Below are positions 43,021 through 52,209 of a stretch of DNA of 64,000 nt, piece by piece (the stretch's first letter is position 1; each line of letters starts with the position of its first letter). Both the position numbers and the translations under genes were made by a program. The stretch is from positions 14,824 through 78,823 of the forward strand of contig JASBZB010000021.1 of assembly GCA_029983695.1 (NCBI GenBank). The letters are read 5' to 3'. The notes beneath the pieces were generated by a model. That model saw only the letters and a list, made by a program, of their open reading frames with translations. It did no database searches and was not told the DNA's origin. The DNA comes from Lutispora sp003527145. GTDB taxonomy: Bacteria > Bacillota > Clostridia > Lutisporales > Lutisporaceae.

Positions 43021-43101
43021 TTATGCTCCAAGTACAGCCATATCCTCCCCCAATTCTTCCTTTATGCTCCGGTAGATTTGATAGAATTTGAAAATGGCCA
43101 C
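43021..43101 (-). CDS. Possible 26-residue small protein
   Basis: GTG at 43101 with GAGGGGTGA about 6 nt upstream, 31 bp after the DUF4037-like stop. The peptide AIFKFYQIYRSIKEELGEDM then AVLGA has balanced, helix-prone composition. It could be a short translated ORF or a leftover of a larger gene. No family is recognised. Confidence 0.3.
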   Translation of the reverse strand: MAIFKFYQIYRSIKEELGEDMAVLGA

Positions 43102-43132
43102 TGATATCACCCCTCATTCTTTTTTTCTATGA

Positions 43133-44251
43133 TTAAAGCATTTTGTCGCCCAATTGTTCTCTTTCAGGTTCTTTCTCAAAATAAACTGCTCTTAAGGCTT
43201 TTATACTATTAGGTGAAAGCAGCAAATCTTCATCTGTCACCCACTGATCTACTGCACCTATCGGGAATGTAAGGTTTGATAACTCTCCCCTTATACCCTG
43301 TTTGAGTTCCTCTATAACAACATCTAAATCAAAGGCGGACCATCCCCGGCTCATGCTAGGGGATCTCTTAAAGTCAACCTTTTGTATTAAGCCCATGTCC
43401 ATTTGATATTCAATTAAAGTTTCTATTATCTTATTTACCTTTGAGCATGCAATGCCAATATCCTTAACTGTGAAGATGCTCTCAAGCTCTGATCCTATTT
43501 CATTTGCAAGACATGGCAATTTATAAAATTGCCTGTGAACCCACTTTATGTAGCTCGGTTTATAAACTCTATTCAATAAGAAAATTAAACTGATAATCCT
43601 TTTTACAGTTTCATTAAGGCTCAATCTAGCAGAAATAGCATCTCCTCTTTTATTGCATAAAACAATAAGATCCAGTTCCCAGCTAATTGTCGTCCATTGA
43701 TAGGCAAGCTTATATTTCCAGACATTATCAGGATAATAATGAATATCTCTCCTGAAATCATTCAGTACTCCAAGCCCATCATAAAATACCTCTCCTGATG
43801 TCAGCTCTAAAAGTTTTTGCTCCGGTATAAGCAGCCATTCAAGGTCCGAGTATGGGAAAAGCACATCACCAATGTAGTACTTATGCAGACGCTGGAATGT
43901 TGAAATTGCCACCATAGGAAAACCTTCGCTATCGTTTGTTGCCTTAGGCAGACCATCCATTGGATCTACTTTAAACCTGGTAGGAAAGCCCTGGTAAACT
44001 AGCGGCAGTTCACTAAGAAATATTCCCCAGAGCTTTTTGCCGCTGACAGCATAATCCTCGTTTGACAGAAATATCTTAGGTTTGGGTCCCCAGCCATAAA
44101 ATTTTGATATCTCGTCATCATTTCCCAAAACCTCCGAGCCCCAGCCGATTAAAGCAGCTGAATGGCCTTCTGCCATTGAAGGAAAATATTGTTTAATCAA
44201 TTTTAGCACCCATTCAAAATAAAAGCTTCTAGTCAATTCTAAGCACTTCAT
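43133..44251 (-). CDS. DUF4037 domain nucleotidyltransferase-like protein
   Basis: A 372-residue protein of the DUF4037 type. Marks are HSAALIGWGSEVLGNDDEISKFYGWGPKPKIFL, FPTRFKVDPMDG, GEVFYDGLGVLNDFRRDIHYYPDNVWKYKLAYQWTTI and KPSYIKWVHRQFYKLP. The GS..LG.DDE element recalls nucleotidyltransferase folds (GS...D.D), so a transferase activity is a plausible inference. ATG 44251 follows AAAGGTGA; a GTG at 44260 would overlap the upstream gene. It is paired with the TIM-barrel gene 5 bp upstream. Confidence 0.78.
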   Translation of the reverse strand: MKCLELTRSFYFEWVLKLIKQYFPSMAEGHSAALIGWGSEVLGNDDEISKFYGWGPKPKIFLSNEDYAVSGKKLWGIFLSELPLVYQGFPTRFKVDPMDGLPKATNDSEGFPMVAISTFQRLHKYYIGDVLFPYSDLEWLLIPEQKLLELTSGEVFYDGLGVLNDFRRDIHYYPDNVWKYKLAYQWTTISWELDLIVLCNKRGDAISARLSLNETVKRIISLIFLLNRVYKPSYIKWVHRQFYKLPCLANEIGSELESIFTVKDIGIACSKVNKIIETLIEYQMDMGLIQKVDFKRSPSMSRGWSAFDLDVVIEELKQGIRGELSNLTFPIGAVDQWVTDEDLLLSPNSIKALRAVYFEKEPEREQLGDKML

Positions 44252-44256
44252 AGTTC

Positions 44257-45009
44257 TCACCTTTTTATATCAAGCCCCAAGGATGGATTGAGGATTGACT
44301 GTATTATATTTTTAGACCTTATTATTTTTTCATCGGTATCAACTACTTCAAATATAATTTTCCCGTCATATCCTTTTAAATAGTTTTGAAAGATAAGCTC
44401 GAAATCCAGACCCCCTTCTCCTATAGGAAGGTGCTCATGGGCCTCACTAAAACGCTTGTCTGCTATATGCAAGCACTTAGGAAACTTAACTTCAAGGATT
44501 TCTTGCAGATGCTTATAGTCATCTATATGAGCAATATCAAGAAGCAATTCAACATCGGGATTTCTATCAAATACTACTTTCAAATCATTTGGAGTGTAAT
44601 TAATCTTGTCAATTATACTATTATTCTCAATGTATAGCTTTATATTGTTTTCTCTAAGCAGTTGATTCGTTTTATAAATATTATCTGCAAGCAAATATAT
44701 GGTTTCTGAATTTATCGGAAGACTTTCACATACAGGATGTATGATAACTTCCCTATGATTCAAAGATTTTAATATCTGAATCAATTGACTATTGTACTTA
44801 TCATAATCGTCAATGTCATAAACTGCATGAATTATTACCGGGAACCTTGAATTTAAGATATATGGCTCTTTTGGAGATAATACTTTGTCAAGTATCAAGT
44901 CACCTTTCTTAAACCAAATTTGCATGAAATCAAATTTATTTGACTCTGAAAACTCTACTTCATCCCTATAATTATTAAACCACCGTATGCTTCTCCCATA
45001 TTCTATCAC
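44257..45009 (-). CDS. Xylose isomerase-like TIM-barrel protein (sugar phosphate isomerase/epimerase family)
   Basis: A 250-residue TIM barrel of the AP_endonuc_2 family. Barrel strands can be read as FDFMQIWF, FPVIIHAVYDI, REVIIHPV, IKLYIENNS, VELLLDIAHIDD, CLHIADKR and GKIIFEVVD. Metal ligands probably include H and E of IIHP, IEN, DIAH and FEV. The reaction is unknown. The start is GTG 45009 with GGAGGG at 9 nt. Overlap or close spacing with the DUF4037-like gene suggests joint expression. Confidence 0.8.
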   Translation of the reverse strand: MIEYGRSIRWFNNYRDEVEFSESNKFDFMQIWFKKGDLILDKVLSPKEPYILNSRFPVIIHAVYDIDDYDKYNSQLIQILKSLNHREVIIHPVCESLPINSETIYLLADNIYKTNQLLRENNIKLYIENNSIIDKINYTPNDLKVVFDRNPDVELLLDIAHIDDYKHLQEILEVKFPKCLHIADKRFSEAHEHLPIGEGGLDFELIFQNYLKGYDGKIIFEVVDTDEKIIRSKNIIQSILNPSLGLDIKR

Positions 45010-45095
45010 TGCCTGATACCCTCCTTCTCTGACTCTAACGTTTTATGGATTATAAAATAAGCCCACAACCATGTGAGCCTTCTTGTTAAAGCCTA

Positions 45096-45335
45096 TTATT
45101 TCGGCTTATTCGTCTTTTCGTTCCCACGTTTAAAATTTCCGGTAATCTTTGCCATTATCAATTGTGATTCTATCTTATCTGCTTTTGCTATTTTAGCCAG
45201 AAACTTTTCACTTTCTTTGCCCTTTAATATCATAACTTGTTTTTCATACCAAAATATGAATACCTTATTATCTTTCGATACTCTATACGAAAAAATTTCC
45301 TCTTCAAGCCTGTTTCGCTTATCTATATTAGCCAA
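45096..45335 (-). CDS. Conserved hypothetical small basic protein
   Basis: A 79-residue protein with a UUG start (45335) after GGAGG at 9 nt. The middle VFIFWYEKQVMILKGKESEKFL and the end QLIMAKITGNFKRGNE belong to a small, widely conserved Firmicute protein of unknown function. It is lysine-rich and predicted to be cytoplasmic. It stands alone on the minus strand. Confidence 0.65.
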   Translation of the reverse strand: MANIDKRNRLEEEIFSYRVSKDNKVFIFWYEKQVMILKGKESEKFLAKIAKADKIESQLIMAKITGNFKRGNEKTNKPK

Positions 45336-45425
45336 TTTATATAATCCTCCGGCTAAATATTATTAAATATTTCTATATCAATCTTCTTTGCATCAATATC
45401 CATTGTATCCTTATCAATCAGCTGT

Positions 45426-46043
45426 TTAATTATTCATAACCAAGTTTAAAAGATATGTACGATCTTCTCCATTTACTTTAATATGTGATAGAAATACTCC
45501 TGCCTGCGCATCGAACTCAACATAGTCTGCCCTTGCCGACTCCTGTAAATCAGCATAAGCAACGTTACCGTTTTGAATGGCGTAAATATATACATTTGGA
45601 GAAACACTATACACATCTGCTGCAATTTCAGCCATCCCATCACCATCGATATCCACCTCGTTTATGCTCATAGCATATGTGCTGCACAACAGCTCATAAG
45701 AATCATCTGTTTTCTTTACAAAGTAGTAATAGGCTGTTCCTAAAGCTGCTGAACTTCCCTTTATTTTATAAACGTTTTCATGGTTCAGCACATTATTGAG
45801 AATTTCCGCATTGCTGAAATCCAGACCTTCTTCCGGCTCTATATTGTCGACCGGATGAAATAATGGTGTTATTTCCATTGCCTCAGTTATTTCGTTTTTA
45901 TTTTGTTGTTTGCCGAATAAGCTATCTTCATATACCATCAAAATACTTATAAGAATGACGAGTATTAAAATAGCTATCAGCAGGCTTCGTTTCTTCCTAA
46001 ACAAAATAAATTCCGGCTGACCGGCATTATTTCCGACCTTCAT
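45426..46043 (-). CDS. Single-pass membrane protein with an FG-GAP-like calcium motif
   Basis: A 205-residue protein: a basic N-terminus, one membrane helix (about residues 19-37, LLIAILILVILISILMVY) and an extracytoplasmic domain. That domain contains EVDIDGDGMAEIA, the DxDxDGxxD-like calcium-binding motif of FG-GAP repeats. ATG 46043 (AAGGAG at 9 nt) overlaps the end of the S41 protease gene by 17 bp, so the two are translationally coupled and may act together at the surface. No function is known. Confidence 0.65.
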   Translation of the reverse strand: MKVGNNAGQPEFILFRKKRSLLIAILILVILISILMVYEDSLFGKQQNKNEITEAMEITPLFHPVDNIEPEEGLDFSNAEILNNVLNHENVYKIKGSSAALGTAYYYFVKKTDDSYELLCSTYAMSINEVDIDGDGMAEIAADVYSVSPNVYIYAIQNGNVAYADLQESARADYVEFDAQAGVFLSHIKVNGEDRTYLLNLVMNN

Positions 46044-47814
46044 CCTTGCCCTCTCCTTCTTTGATGATTTCAACAGCTTTTTCAATAAACTCGTCTCTGC
46101 CTTCCCTAATTCCTTCGATAGTAGGATCCATATAAATATCCGGCTGTACTCCTATTCTTTGGACGGGCTTTTTATCCGGATAGTATACACCAAGTCCACT
46201 CATGGTAGTTTCTATATTTCCGGGAAGAGTAAAGTGACGCCTATCACCGTCGGCTCCTGCCGAAGGCCTCCCAAGAACGATTGAGTTTGGGGTGTTCCTG
46301 AGAGACATGGCTGTGGTCTCTCCCTGGCTCATGGTATGTTCATCTATTAAGATCACTAATTTGCCCTTATAGGCCCCGCTATCTGAAATCCCATCGTTTG
46401 ATCCTTTTGGTTTACCCGAAACAAAAGGATCAATATAATAAAATTCACCTGGTACTGAACGATTAGGAATTGATATGCTGATATACTCTTTTTCAGCCGG
46501 TATTAGATATTCTGCCAATTTATAAGCAATTACAACAGAAGGATAGTCTCTAAGATCCAGAATCAAGCCTTTGGTATTCCACCATTTCTCCATAATTTTT
46601 TCAATCTCGCCATTTTTCAATAGTCCGGCATTTATATAATAAATCGTGCCGTCTTCCATCTCCTGTGATTTAGTCTCCACATCGACATCAATATACTTTT
46701 GACTGCCTTTTGCATTTACAACAATTGTCTTTCCTCTTCGAATAACCGTAACATCGATATTCTTTTCATGAACTCGAAATAAATCACGAAAAAGCAAACT
46801 TCCGGTATCCTCCCGTGACTGAGCTATATATTTTCTTCTATTTTCCAATATTTCATCTATATCTTTGTCGCCAACTTTTAGTACAATGTCTCCAAGCTCA
46901 AGTCCACATTTATAAATTATTTTGCTTATAACGATCTGGTCGTCAATTTTAATAAAGTTTACAGGAATTGTATATATTCCGAAACGTCTGGAGATATAAT
47001 TTCCTCTTTTATCTGTTATACTAGCATGAGAATCATGTATTCGAGTTGTCAATTCTGCTGTTGTCAGCAGGTAAGATTCATAATCCGAGCCATGTATAAA
47101 TTTAGGTATAAACTCCAGAAGGACTTGGTCCCAATCCTCTCCGATCACATCTTTATAGGGATAATAATATTCTATAATATTCCAGTAACGAAATAAACCA
47201 AGCAGCCTGTAGCCAGTATCATCAAATTTCATATCCGGATATGGGTTCTCATTTTCCATAAATTGATAGGGTGAATCATCCTTAAAGCTAACATAGGCAT
47301 TCTCTCGTTCTGAAATATTAGTATCTAAAAGGCTCGATAATTCAAGACTCAAATTTTTCCCCAGATATTTCTCGTCTTTGCACCAATCTGTAGATGGGCT
47401 GAGCTGAATAGAATCTTCGGAAATTTGATATCGCTGATCTATATCTCCAAAGGAGGACCTGCTATCAAAAGAATGAATCCACTCATAGAGGATTGAATTG
47501 ACATCTGAATCTTCTTCTAGAATATAAGGCATAACGCGAAAAAGTTCATAATCCCAATTGATATTTCCGGCTATAACTTCAGGATGATAATATTTCACAA
47601 CTCCCCATACCTTGCAGAGCTTAGCAATATCCATGGTCTTCTCTTCAGAAATATTTGAAAAACTTATCCCGCTTCCTTTGTCAAATTCGCTGTCTTTATC
47701 TCTCCCAATCTGATGAATATCTTTTGTTAAAGAACATCCTCCGATGCTAAAACAGATAAAAAGCAAGCTGATAGATACTATTGATTTCCAATATAGCTTT
47801 TTTCTCTCTTTCAT
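46027..47814 (-). CDS. S41 family C-terminal-processing-type protease, lipoprotein
   Basis: A 595-residue exported protease. It has a lipoprotein signal (ICFSIGGC), an N-terminal helical domain with repeated motifs (AKLCKVWGVVKYYHPE and GLFRYWNIIEYYYPYK), a PDZ-like region (KCGLELGDIVLKVGDKDIDE), then the S41 catalytic domain with LILDLRDYPS, LIDEHTMSQGETTAMSL (nucleophile Ser496) and GRPSAGADGD. The KYYHPE/EYYYPYK motifs are shared by Bacteroides and Clostridium S41 lipoproteins. ATG 47814 follows GGAGGG; the ATG at 47832 lacks a spaced site. The substrate is unknown. Confidence 0.88.
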   Translation of the reverse strand: MKERKKLYWKSIVSISLLFICFSIGGCSLTKDIHQIGRDKDSEFDKGSGISFSNISEEKTMDIAKLCKVWGVVKYYHPEVIAGNINWDYELFRVMPYILEEDSDVNSILYEWIHSFDSRSSFGDIDQRYQISEDSIQLSPSTDWCKDEKYLGKNLSLELSSLLDTNISERENAYVSFKDDSPYQFMENENPYPDMKFDDTGYRLLGLFRYWNIIEYYYPYKDVIGEDWDQVLLEFIPKFIHGSDYESYLLTTAELTTRIHDSHASITDKRGNYISRRFGIYTIPVNFIKIDDQIVISKIIYKCGLELGDIVLKVGDKDIDEILENRRKYIAQSREDTGSLLFRDLFRVHEKNIDVTVIRRGKTIVVNAKGSQKYIDVDVETKSQEMEDGTIYYINAGLLKNGEIEKIMEKWWNTKGLILDLRDYPSVVIAYKLAEYLIPAEKEYISISIPNRSVPGEFYYIDPFVSGKPKGSNDGISDSGAYKGKLVILIDEHTMSQGETTAMSLRNTPNSIVLGRPSAGADGDRRHFTLPGNIETTMSGLGVYYPDKKPVQRIGVQPDIYMDPTIEGIREGRDEFIEKAVEIIKEGEGKDEGRK

Positions 47815-47885
47815 TTTTACTGCCCCCTCCATTATCCAACAATAATCTGTGCAGTTAGATGACTCTACTCTGTCTACTCGTTTAA

Positions 47886-48017
47886 CACTGAACTAACCCG
47901 CCCTAAGTCCAGTACCCCAGGGCACCTTCTCTTGCCCTTGCAGGGCAATTCACCTTGTATGGACTCGACAAACATTCAGTGGGGGTTGAATCCCCTACTG
48001 AATGAAGTCTCGTTCAA
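47886..48017 (+). repeat. Copy C of the CATTCAG repeat family, with a 75-bp structured insert
   Basis: It begins CACTGAACTAAC (47886-47897) and ends with the hairpin CATTCAGT...ACTGAATG and AAGTCTCGTTCAA (47973-48017), as in copy B. Between these lie 75 bp absent from copy B. The insert folds on itself: AAGTCCA with TGGACT outside, TTGCCC with GGGCAA inside. This suggests a composite element built of exchangeable palindromic modules. It fills most of the 47815-48128 gap. Confidence 0.7.
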
Positions 48018-48128
48018 TGATGTATAATGAAACTATTGCGTAATAAAAATCAACCTATAGCCCTGCGGATCAAATTTATGCTTTTCAGCTATTGGCTCAG
48101 TATATAATACTCTTTTAATAAGAGCTTT

Positions 48129-48635
48129 CTAATATTTTTTGAATTTAAATCCCAATATCTCTATATCATCTTTTTTGTCTAGGCTCTTATCATAATTTTT
48201 CCGCAGCTGGATCAAGTTCAGATGATCAAATCCACAATCTCTATATAGTTTTATGGCATTTGTATTTCGCGGTATGACATCAACAAACATTGCAATCACT
48301 TGCTTTTCAGCCATTAATTCATCTAATCTCTTCATGGCATATTTGCCGATACCTTTTCCTCTATATTGCTCCGATATGTACAAATCCTCTAACCAAGCTA
48401 CATTCTGTCCGCCAAATCTTACATAGAAAAAACCTGCAGGCTCATCATCTAAAAATATATTAAATACATTCCCTTGCTCAATCCAGCTCTTTAGGGTTTC
48501 CTGGGATTCTTCGTCCGTTTGCCAATATTCTTTTGGAGCATTATTTAATTTCCTGTGATAATTCATTAATTCTGTAATCATTTTAGCAGTGATTAAAAAC
48601 AAATCATTCTCCAACTCCCTGATGAGGATATTCAT
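48129..48635 (-). CDS. GNAT family N-acetyltransferase
   Basis: A 168-residue GNAT. It has a GFFYVRFGG strand, AWLEDLYISEQYRGKGIGKYAMKRLDEL with the acetyl-CoA loop (YRGKGIG) and the NTNAIKLYRDCGFD segment. AGGAGG stands 9 nt before ATG. The substrate is unknown. It is one of a run of GNAT and Nudix genes on this strand. Confidence 0.92.
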   Translation of the reverse strand: MNILIRELENDLFLITAKMITELMNYHRKLNNAPKEYWQTDEESQETLKSWIEQGNVFNIFLDDEPAGFFYVRFGGQNVAWLEDLYISEQYRGKGIGKYAMKRLDELMAEKQVIAMFVDVIPRNTNAIKLYRDCGFDHLNLIQLRKNYDKSLDKKDDIEILGFKFKKY

Positions 48636-48696
48636 AATCTTCAGCCTCCTTTTACTGCATAAACTTCAAGTCCGTTCATAACAAATGATCACCCAG

Positions 48697-49176
48697 TTAT
48701 AAATCTATCTCCATCCTTCTGTTCCTTGTTGACATTCCCATTGCTTCATAAAATCCGATTGCATCTTTATTGAATTCCCATACAACTAACTGCAATGATG
48801 ATACCCCTTCTGTTTTTACATAGCCTATAATATGCTGAAATAGCAGCCTTCCGATGCCTTTTTTCTTACAATCAGATTTAACACAGAAGTCATCTATAAA
48901 AGCAATTTTTCTTGGAATAAGCACCGGTATACTTGGAGTGCTCATGATCTTTACAATACTATACGCTGCCAGCTCCTTATTGTCTGTATTTTCAACCACA
49001 AGCACTTTAATGCTCTCACTGTTTAACAAATCATTAAAATATTCTTTTAGAAAAGGAGCATCAGTATCCACATAAACATCCGGCCTGTTTTTTACATGTA
49101 AATTATGTACTTCTGAATTAAGCTTGCTGATTGCAATGTAATCAGCAGCTGCCGCGTCTCTCACTATGAATTTCAT
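48697..49176 (-). CDS. GNAT family N-acetyltransferase
   Basis: A 159-residue GNAT. It begins MKFIVRDAAAADYIAISKLNSEVHNLHVKNRPDVY, a start seen in a large clostridial GNAT subfamily. The core is FIDDFCVKSDCKKKGIGRLLFQHI and the end has VVWEFNKDAIGFYEAMGM. The start ATG follows GAGGAGGGG. The glycine-rich loop has KKKGIG in place of RGxGIG, which is tolerated in the family. The substrate is unknown. Confidence 0.9.
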   Translation of the reverse strand: MKFIVRDAAAADYIAISKLNSEVHNLHVKNRPDVYVDTDAPFLKEYFNDLLNSESIKVLVVENTDNKELAAYSIVKIMSTPSIPVLIPRKIAFIDDFCVKSDCKKKGIGRLLFQHIIGYVKTEGVSSLQLVVWEFNKDAIGFYEAMGMSTRNRRMEIDL

Positions 49177-49188
49177 AGAAACCCCTCC

Positions 49189-49656
49189 TCATTTTTTCGT
49201 TTTATCATTCAATCTTGCTGCCTGCTCCACAGCCCATACTTGATGCTCAAGGAATAGTTTCTGGCAGCATTCATCAACCGTCAACCACACTAGTTCATGA
49301 TCTGATTCTATTTGCACGGCAAGTTTACCTGTTATCTTCATATTATAAAAATACCCTATTCCATGCATATAATATTTTAAAGCATCAGACCAATGATACT
49401 TATCACCTTTGCAGATAAACTCTTTGACCTTTACACATAGGCCTGCTTCCTCCAGACATTCCCTTACAATACATTCTTCGTGGGTTTCTTCATTTTCAAT
49501 GCCACCGCCAAGTAAAAAATAACCTATTGCGGTTTTTACCACAGGAACCTTATTTTCATTGTTTAATGCGATACCATAAGCTCCTGCTCTATCTTTGTAA
49601 ACTATATTAGGCAGCCTTTCCCCAAATGATTTTTCTAATATGGATTTTTTATTCAA
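49189..49656 (-). CDS. Nudix hydrolase
   Basis: A 155-residue Nudix hydrolase with the box GGGIENEETHEECIVRECLE then EAGL, matching GX5EX7REUXEEXGU. It cleaves a nucleoside diphosphate linked to another group; the substrate is unknown. The start is UUG (49656), supported by AGGAGG at 9 nt. It is 12 bp upstream of the GNAT gene, so the two may be one transcript. Confidence 0.9.
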   Translation of the reverse strand: MNKKSILEKSFGERLPNIVYKDRAGAYGIALNNENKVPVVKTAIGYFLLGGGIENEETHEECIVRECLEEAGLCVKVKEFICKGDKYHWSDALKYYMHGIGYFYNMKITGKLAVQIESDHELVWLTVDECCQKLFLEHQVWAVEQAARLNDKTKK

Positions 49657-49695
49657 AACAATAATCCTCCTGTTATCGCTGTAACGGCATCTGTC

Positions 49696-50190
49696 CTAAA
49701 ACTCTATAGCTTTCTCAACTAAATCCTTTAGCATCGGCTTATTTGTTGGTGAAATATTATATGGCAGATCGTGTATGCTAAAAAACTTTAACTCTTTGCT
49801 CTCAACTCCGTCAACACAAATATCTCCATGAAATTTTGAAGATATAAAAACAGTACTCACAAAATAGAATTCATTCCCATCGGGATATATGTGGTATTGT
49901 TCATTTCCGGAATATATGTTAAATAACTTCATATCATTAACTATAATACCAGTTTCCTCAAATACCTCTCTCATCGCAGCCGTTTCCACACTTTCACCTA
50001 TTTCCAGCGCTCCGCCGGGAATACACCAATTGTTATCATCGCCACGGAGTTGCAGCAGTATCCTTCCTTTGGAATCAACCAATATAACTCCGGCAGTGCA
50101 TAGAATCCTTGGCTTCTTTTTCAGGCTGATTATCCATCCCGTTAAAGGAACCTTTCTAAGCACTTTATTTACACTTGCTATATAGCCCAT
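49696..50190 (-). CDS. Nudix hydrolase
   Basis: A 164-residue Nudix protein. A basic, hydrophobic N-terminal segment precedes the domain (LCTAGVILVDSKGRILLQLRGDDNNWCIPGG), with the box GGALEIGESVETAAMREVFE then ETGI complete. ATG 50190 follows AAGGAG at 11 nt; the GTG at 50202 abuts that site. It is related to MutT-type enzymes; the substrate is unknown. It follows the toroid-like protein gene by 27 bp. Confidence 0.9.
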   Translation of the reverse strand: MGYIASVNKVLRKVPLTGWIISLKKKPRILCTAGVILVDSKGRILLQLRGDDNNWCIPGGALEIGESVETAAMREVFEETGIIVNDMKLFNIYSGNEQYHIYPDGNEFYFVSTVFISSKFHGDICVDGVESKELKFFSIHDLPYNISPTNKPMLKDLVEKAIEF

Positions 50191-50217
50191 AAATTGTACC
50201 ACTCCTTAAATAGGGTC

Positions 50218-51264
50218 TTATCTTACGTGCTTTACTTGACTTTTAATCCCTCTCGACTTTCTATTCCTTTCTGAAATAAGGCAAACCCTGAATGTCAACT
50301 CTGCAATCGGAGATTCTTTTTTTCTCCAATTTTCTTCTAAAGAAAAGCCATGATATGAATGCCAGCTTGATTTAGTTTTAGTCACTCCATCTATTGGAAA
50401 CTCCCATAAGCCATCATCATTTTTCTTGCTTGATATAAAGCTGAATACATTCTTTAAATTAGGATATTCCTCAATTATGCCGAATTGAGCCAATAGCCAT
50501 AGGCCTTCTAAAGACATGATAAAATCTATAACCGAGGGTTGTCTCAGGGAAATCGAGTTTGATGCAATCACATGCAGAAAATTTGAATATGCAAAAAGCT
50601 GTCTGTTTGGAGCTATCCAATATAAATCTTTAACTTCTGCCATATCATTTAATAGAAAATCAAGAATTGCCGCAACGCTGGAATCGTCATATTCTTTCAG
50701 CCACCACCAGCTGTTAGAAATTGTTCTTATAACATACATGAAGGGGATTTCTAAATAATATGTAGCGGGCTTACCGTTTTTAACAATCAGCCAATCTTCA
50801 CGGTGATTTTTATAAATCAAGCTGAATCTTTCACTATACTCTCTATACCAATCTAAAACCAATTGAGACTTTCCGGCCCTTCCAATCGATTCTAAATACA
50901 CCGCTGTAATCCAACTTGTGCTTTCCGGCTTTGTTATATGCAGCACCTTGGCATATTCAATGCCTTTATGTAAAACTTCATGCTTCGGGCTGACCCCCAT
51001 TTCGAATAATTCTCTTAGGTAAGTTTCTCCCGAATCAGTGCCATGATGAAATGATTTTTCGCCAAAGCATCCATTTTCTTTTTGCCGCGAAGAGATAAAT
51101 TTCAATCTTTTGCTATTAAGAATTTCCTTATAAGTCTCTTGTACAATACTGTCATTGATATCTAAGCCCAGAATTTCAGTAAGAGTCCTGTACTTTATTG
51201 ATGGCCCCCCATTTTGTACAAGCCATTCACAGGCATTAAGCAATTCATTCTCATTCAAAAGCAT
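50218..51264 (-). CDS. Prenyltransferase/terpene-cyclase-fold-like protein of unknown function
   Basis: A 348-residue cytoplasmic protein of helical repeats that read like an alpha-alpha toroid: LNACEWLVQNGGPSIKYRTL, KENGCFGEKSFHHGTDSGET, IMSLEGLWLLAQFGI and NDDGLWEFPIDG (the GLW/DGxW words are typical of squalene-cyclase-like repeats). The catalytic DXDD or zinc residues of known enzymes are not evident. ATG 51264 follows GGGGG at 6 nt. Function is unknown. Confidence 0.6.
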   Translation of the reverse strand: MLLNENELLNACEWLVQNGGPSIKYRTLTEILGLDINDSIVQETYKEILNSKRLKFISSRQKENGCFGEKSFHHGTDSGETYLRELFEMGVSPKHEVLHKGIEYAKVLHITKPESTSWITAVYLESIGRAGKSQLVLDWYREYSERFSLIYKNHREDWLIVKNGKPATYYLEIPFMYVIRTISNSWWWLKEYDDSSVAAILDFLLNDMAEVKDLYWIAPNRQLFAYSNFLHVIASNSISLRQPSVIDFIMSLEGLWLLAQFGIIEEYPNLKNVFSFISSKKNDDGLWEFPIDGVTKTKSSWHSYHGFSLEENWRKKESPIAELTFRVCLISERNRKSRGIKSQVKHVR

Positions 51265-51342
51265 ATTGTACCCCCATTTCTTCCTTAGAAAATATCCCAT
51301 ATGAGGATTTATATCCTAGAAAAATGCCGGCCCTGATTTTCA

Positions 51343-51672
51343 TTATAAGATTTTATTTACCCTTATTTTAATATCCTCATCAGTTATACTCCCTGACTGC
51401 CTGGTTTTATAGTCTAAGTAAGTATTGAAGTCCGCATTGTTATCAGAGTTAAACCAGTAATATATCTTACCTTTTCCATCATATCGAAGCTCTCTGCCAA
51501 AGTGACTAAGGACAGTATAGTAATATAGTTCTGCAGTTTCAAACAGTATATCTGCCTCGGATTCCGATTGATTTATATTTACGTTTGTGTTCGCATTAGT
51601 GTGATATGAATAACCAGAAAGTATAATAACCAGCGAAACAAATAAAATCAAAACCCTACTTTGTACATTCAT
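51343..51672 (-). CDS. Exported or membrane-anchored small hypothetical protein
   Basis: A 109-residue protein with an N-terminal hydrophobic segment (LILFVSLVIILSGYSY, residues 7-22), probably a signal anchor, and an extracytoplasmic tail rich in N, D and Y. No family is recognised. I chose ATG 51672 (AGAGAGAAG upstream); the longer frame to 51747 overlaps the pyrophosphatase-like gene. It is 72 bp downstream of that gene. Confidence 0.5.
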   Translation of the reverse strand: MNVQSRVLILFVSLVIILSGYSYHTNANTNVNINQSESEADILFETAELYYYTVLSHFGRELRYDGKGKIYYWFNSDNNADFNTYLDYKTRQSGSITDEDIKIRVNKIL

Positions 51673-51743
51673 AAAATACTTCTCTCTATTTCTTCCAGCA
51701 TGTAATATGCTCTGACAGCATATACGTCTTAGCTTAGGATAGC

Positions 51744-52094
51744 TCATAATCTTCTAATCAAAATGCCCTTCATATTGGGTGAATCATTATGAGTATGATA
51801 AATCTTTTCTTTTTCTTCTTCTGTACATCCAATTAGGATTTTGATTTCCGAATCTTTTTTTGTTAAATCTACAATACACATTATAGCGTCTATTTTCTGT
51901 TCTTCATCAGTTCCTCTCCAAACGTCGATTCCACCGCCATCCATTGATGTAGTATCTTTTAAATAACCATAGTCCACCCTATAAAGAAAATCCGGATATT
52001 TGGGATGCACCGTTCCCTTTGGTCTATCAATAACAACCTTCGATTGCTGCACAAGATTATCTAATGCATTCCAAAATTCTTCGTTATATTCCAC
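51744..52094 (-). CDS. Inorganic-pyrophosphatase-like small protein
   Basis: A 116-residue protein resembling the core of family I inorganic pyrophosphatase: IDRPKGTVHPKYPDFLYRVDYGYLKDTTSMDGGGIDVWRG echoes the PPase pattern of an acidic, tyrosine-bearing DYGxIxxTxxxDGDxxDV site. The enzyme is shortened, lacks the N-terminal part and has GGGID in place of DGDPLD, so catalysis is uncertain. Start GTG 52094 follows GGAGG. Such short proteins are common in Clostridia. Confidence 0.7.
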   Translation of the reverse strand: MEYNEEFWNALDNLVQQSKVVIDRPKGTVHPKYPDFLYRVDYGYLKDTTSMDGGGIDVWRGTDEEQKIDAIMCIVDLTKKDSEIKILIGCTEEEKEKIYHTHNDSPNMKGILIRRL

Positions 52095-52209
52095 AAATCA
52101 TTCCTCCGCCTATATAAATAATTGTTAGTCCATCATTTTCTATTGTAGTGAATCACTACTTTGTTATAAGCCTAAGCCACTCATAAATCACGCCAAAATG
52201 GCGCTCCAA

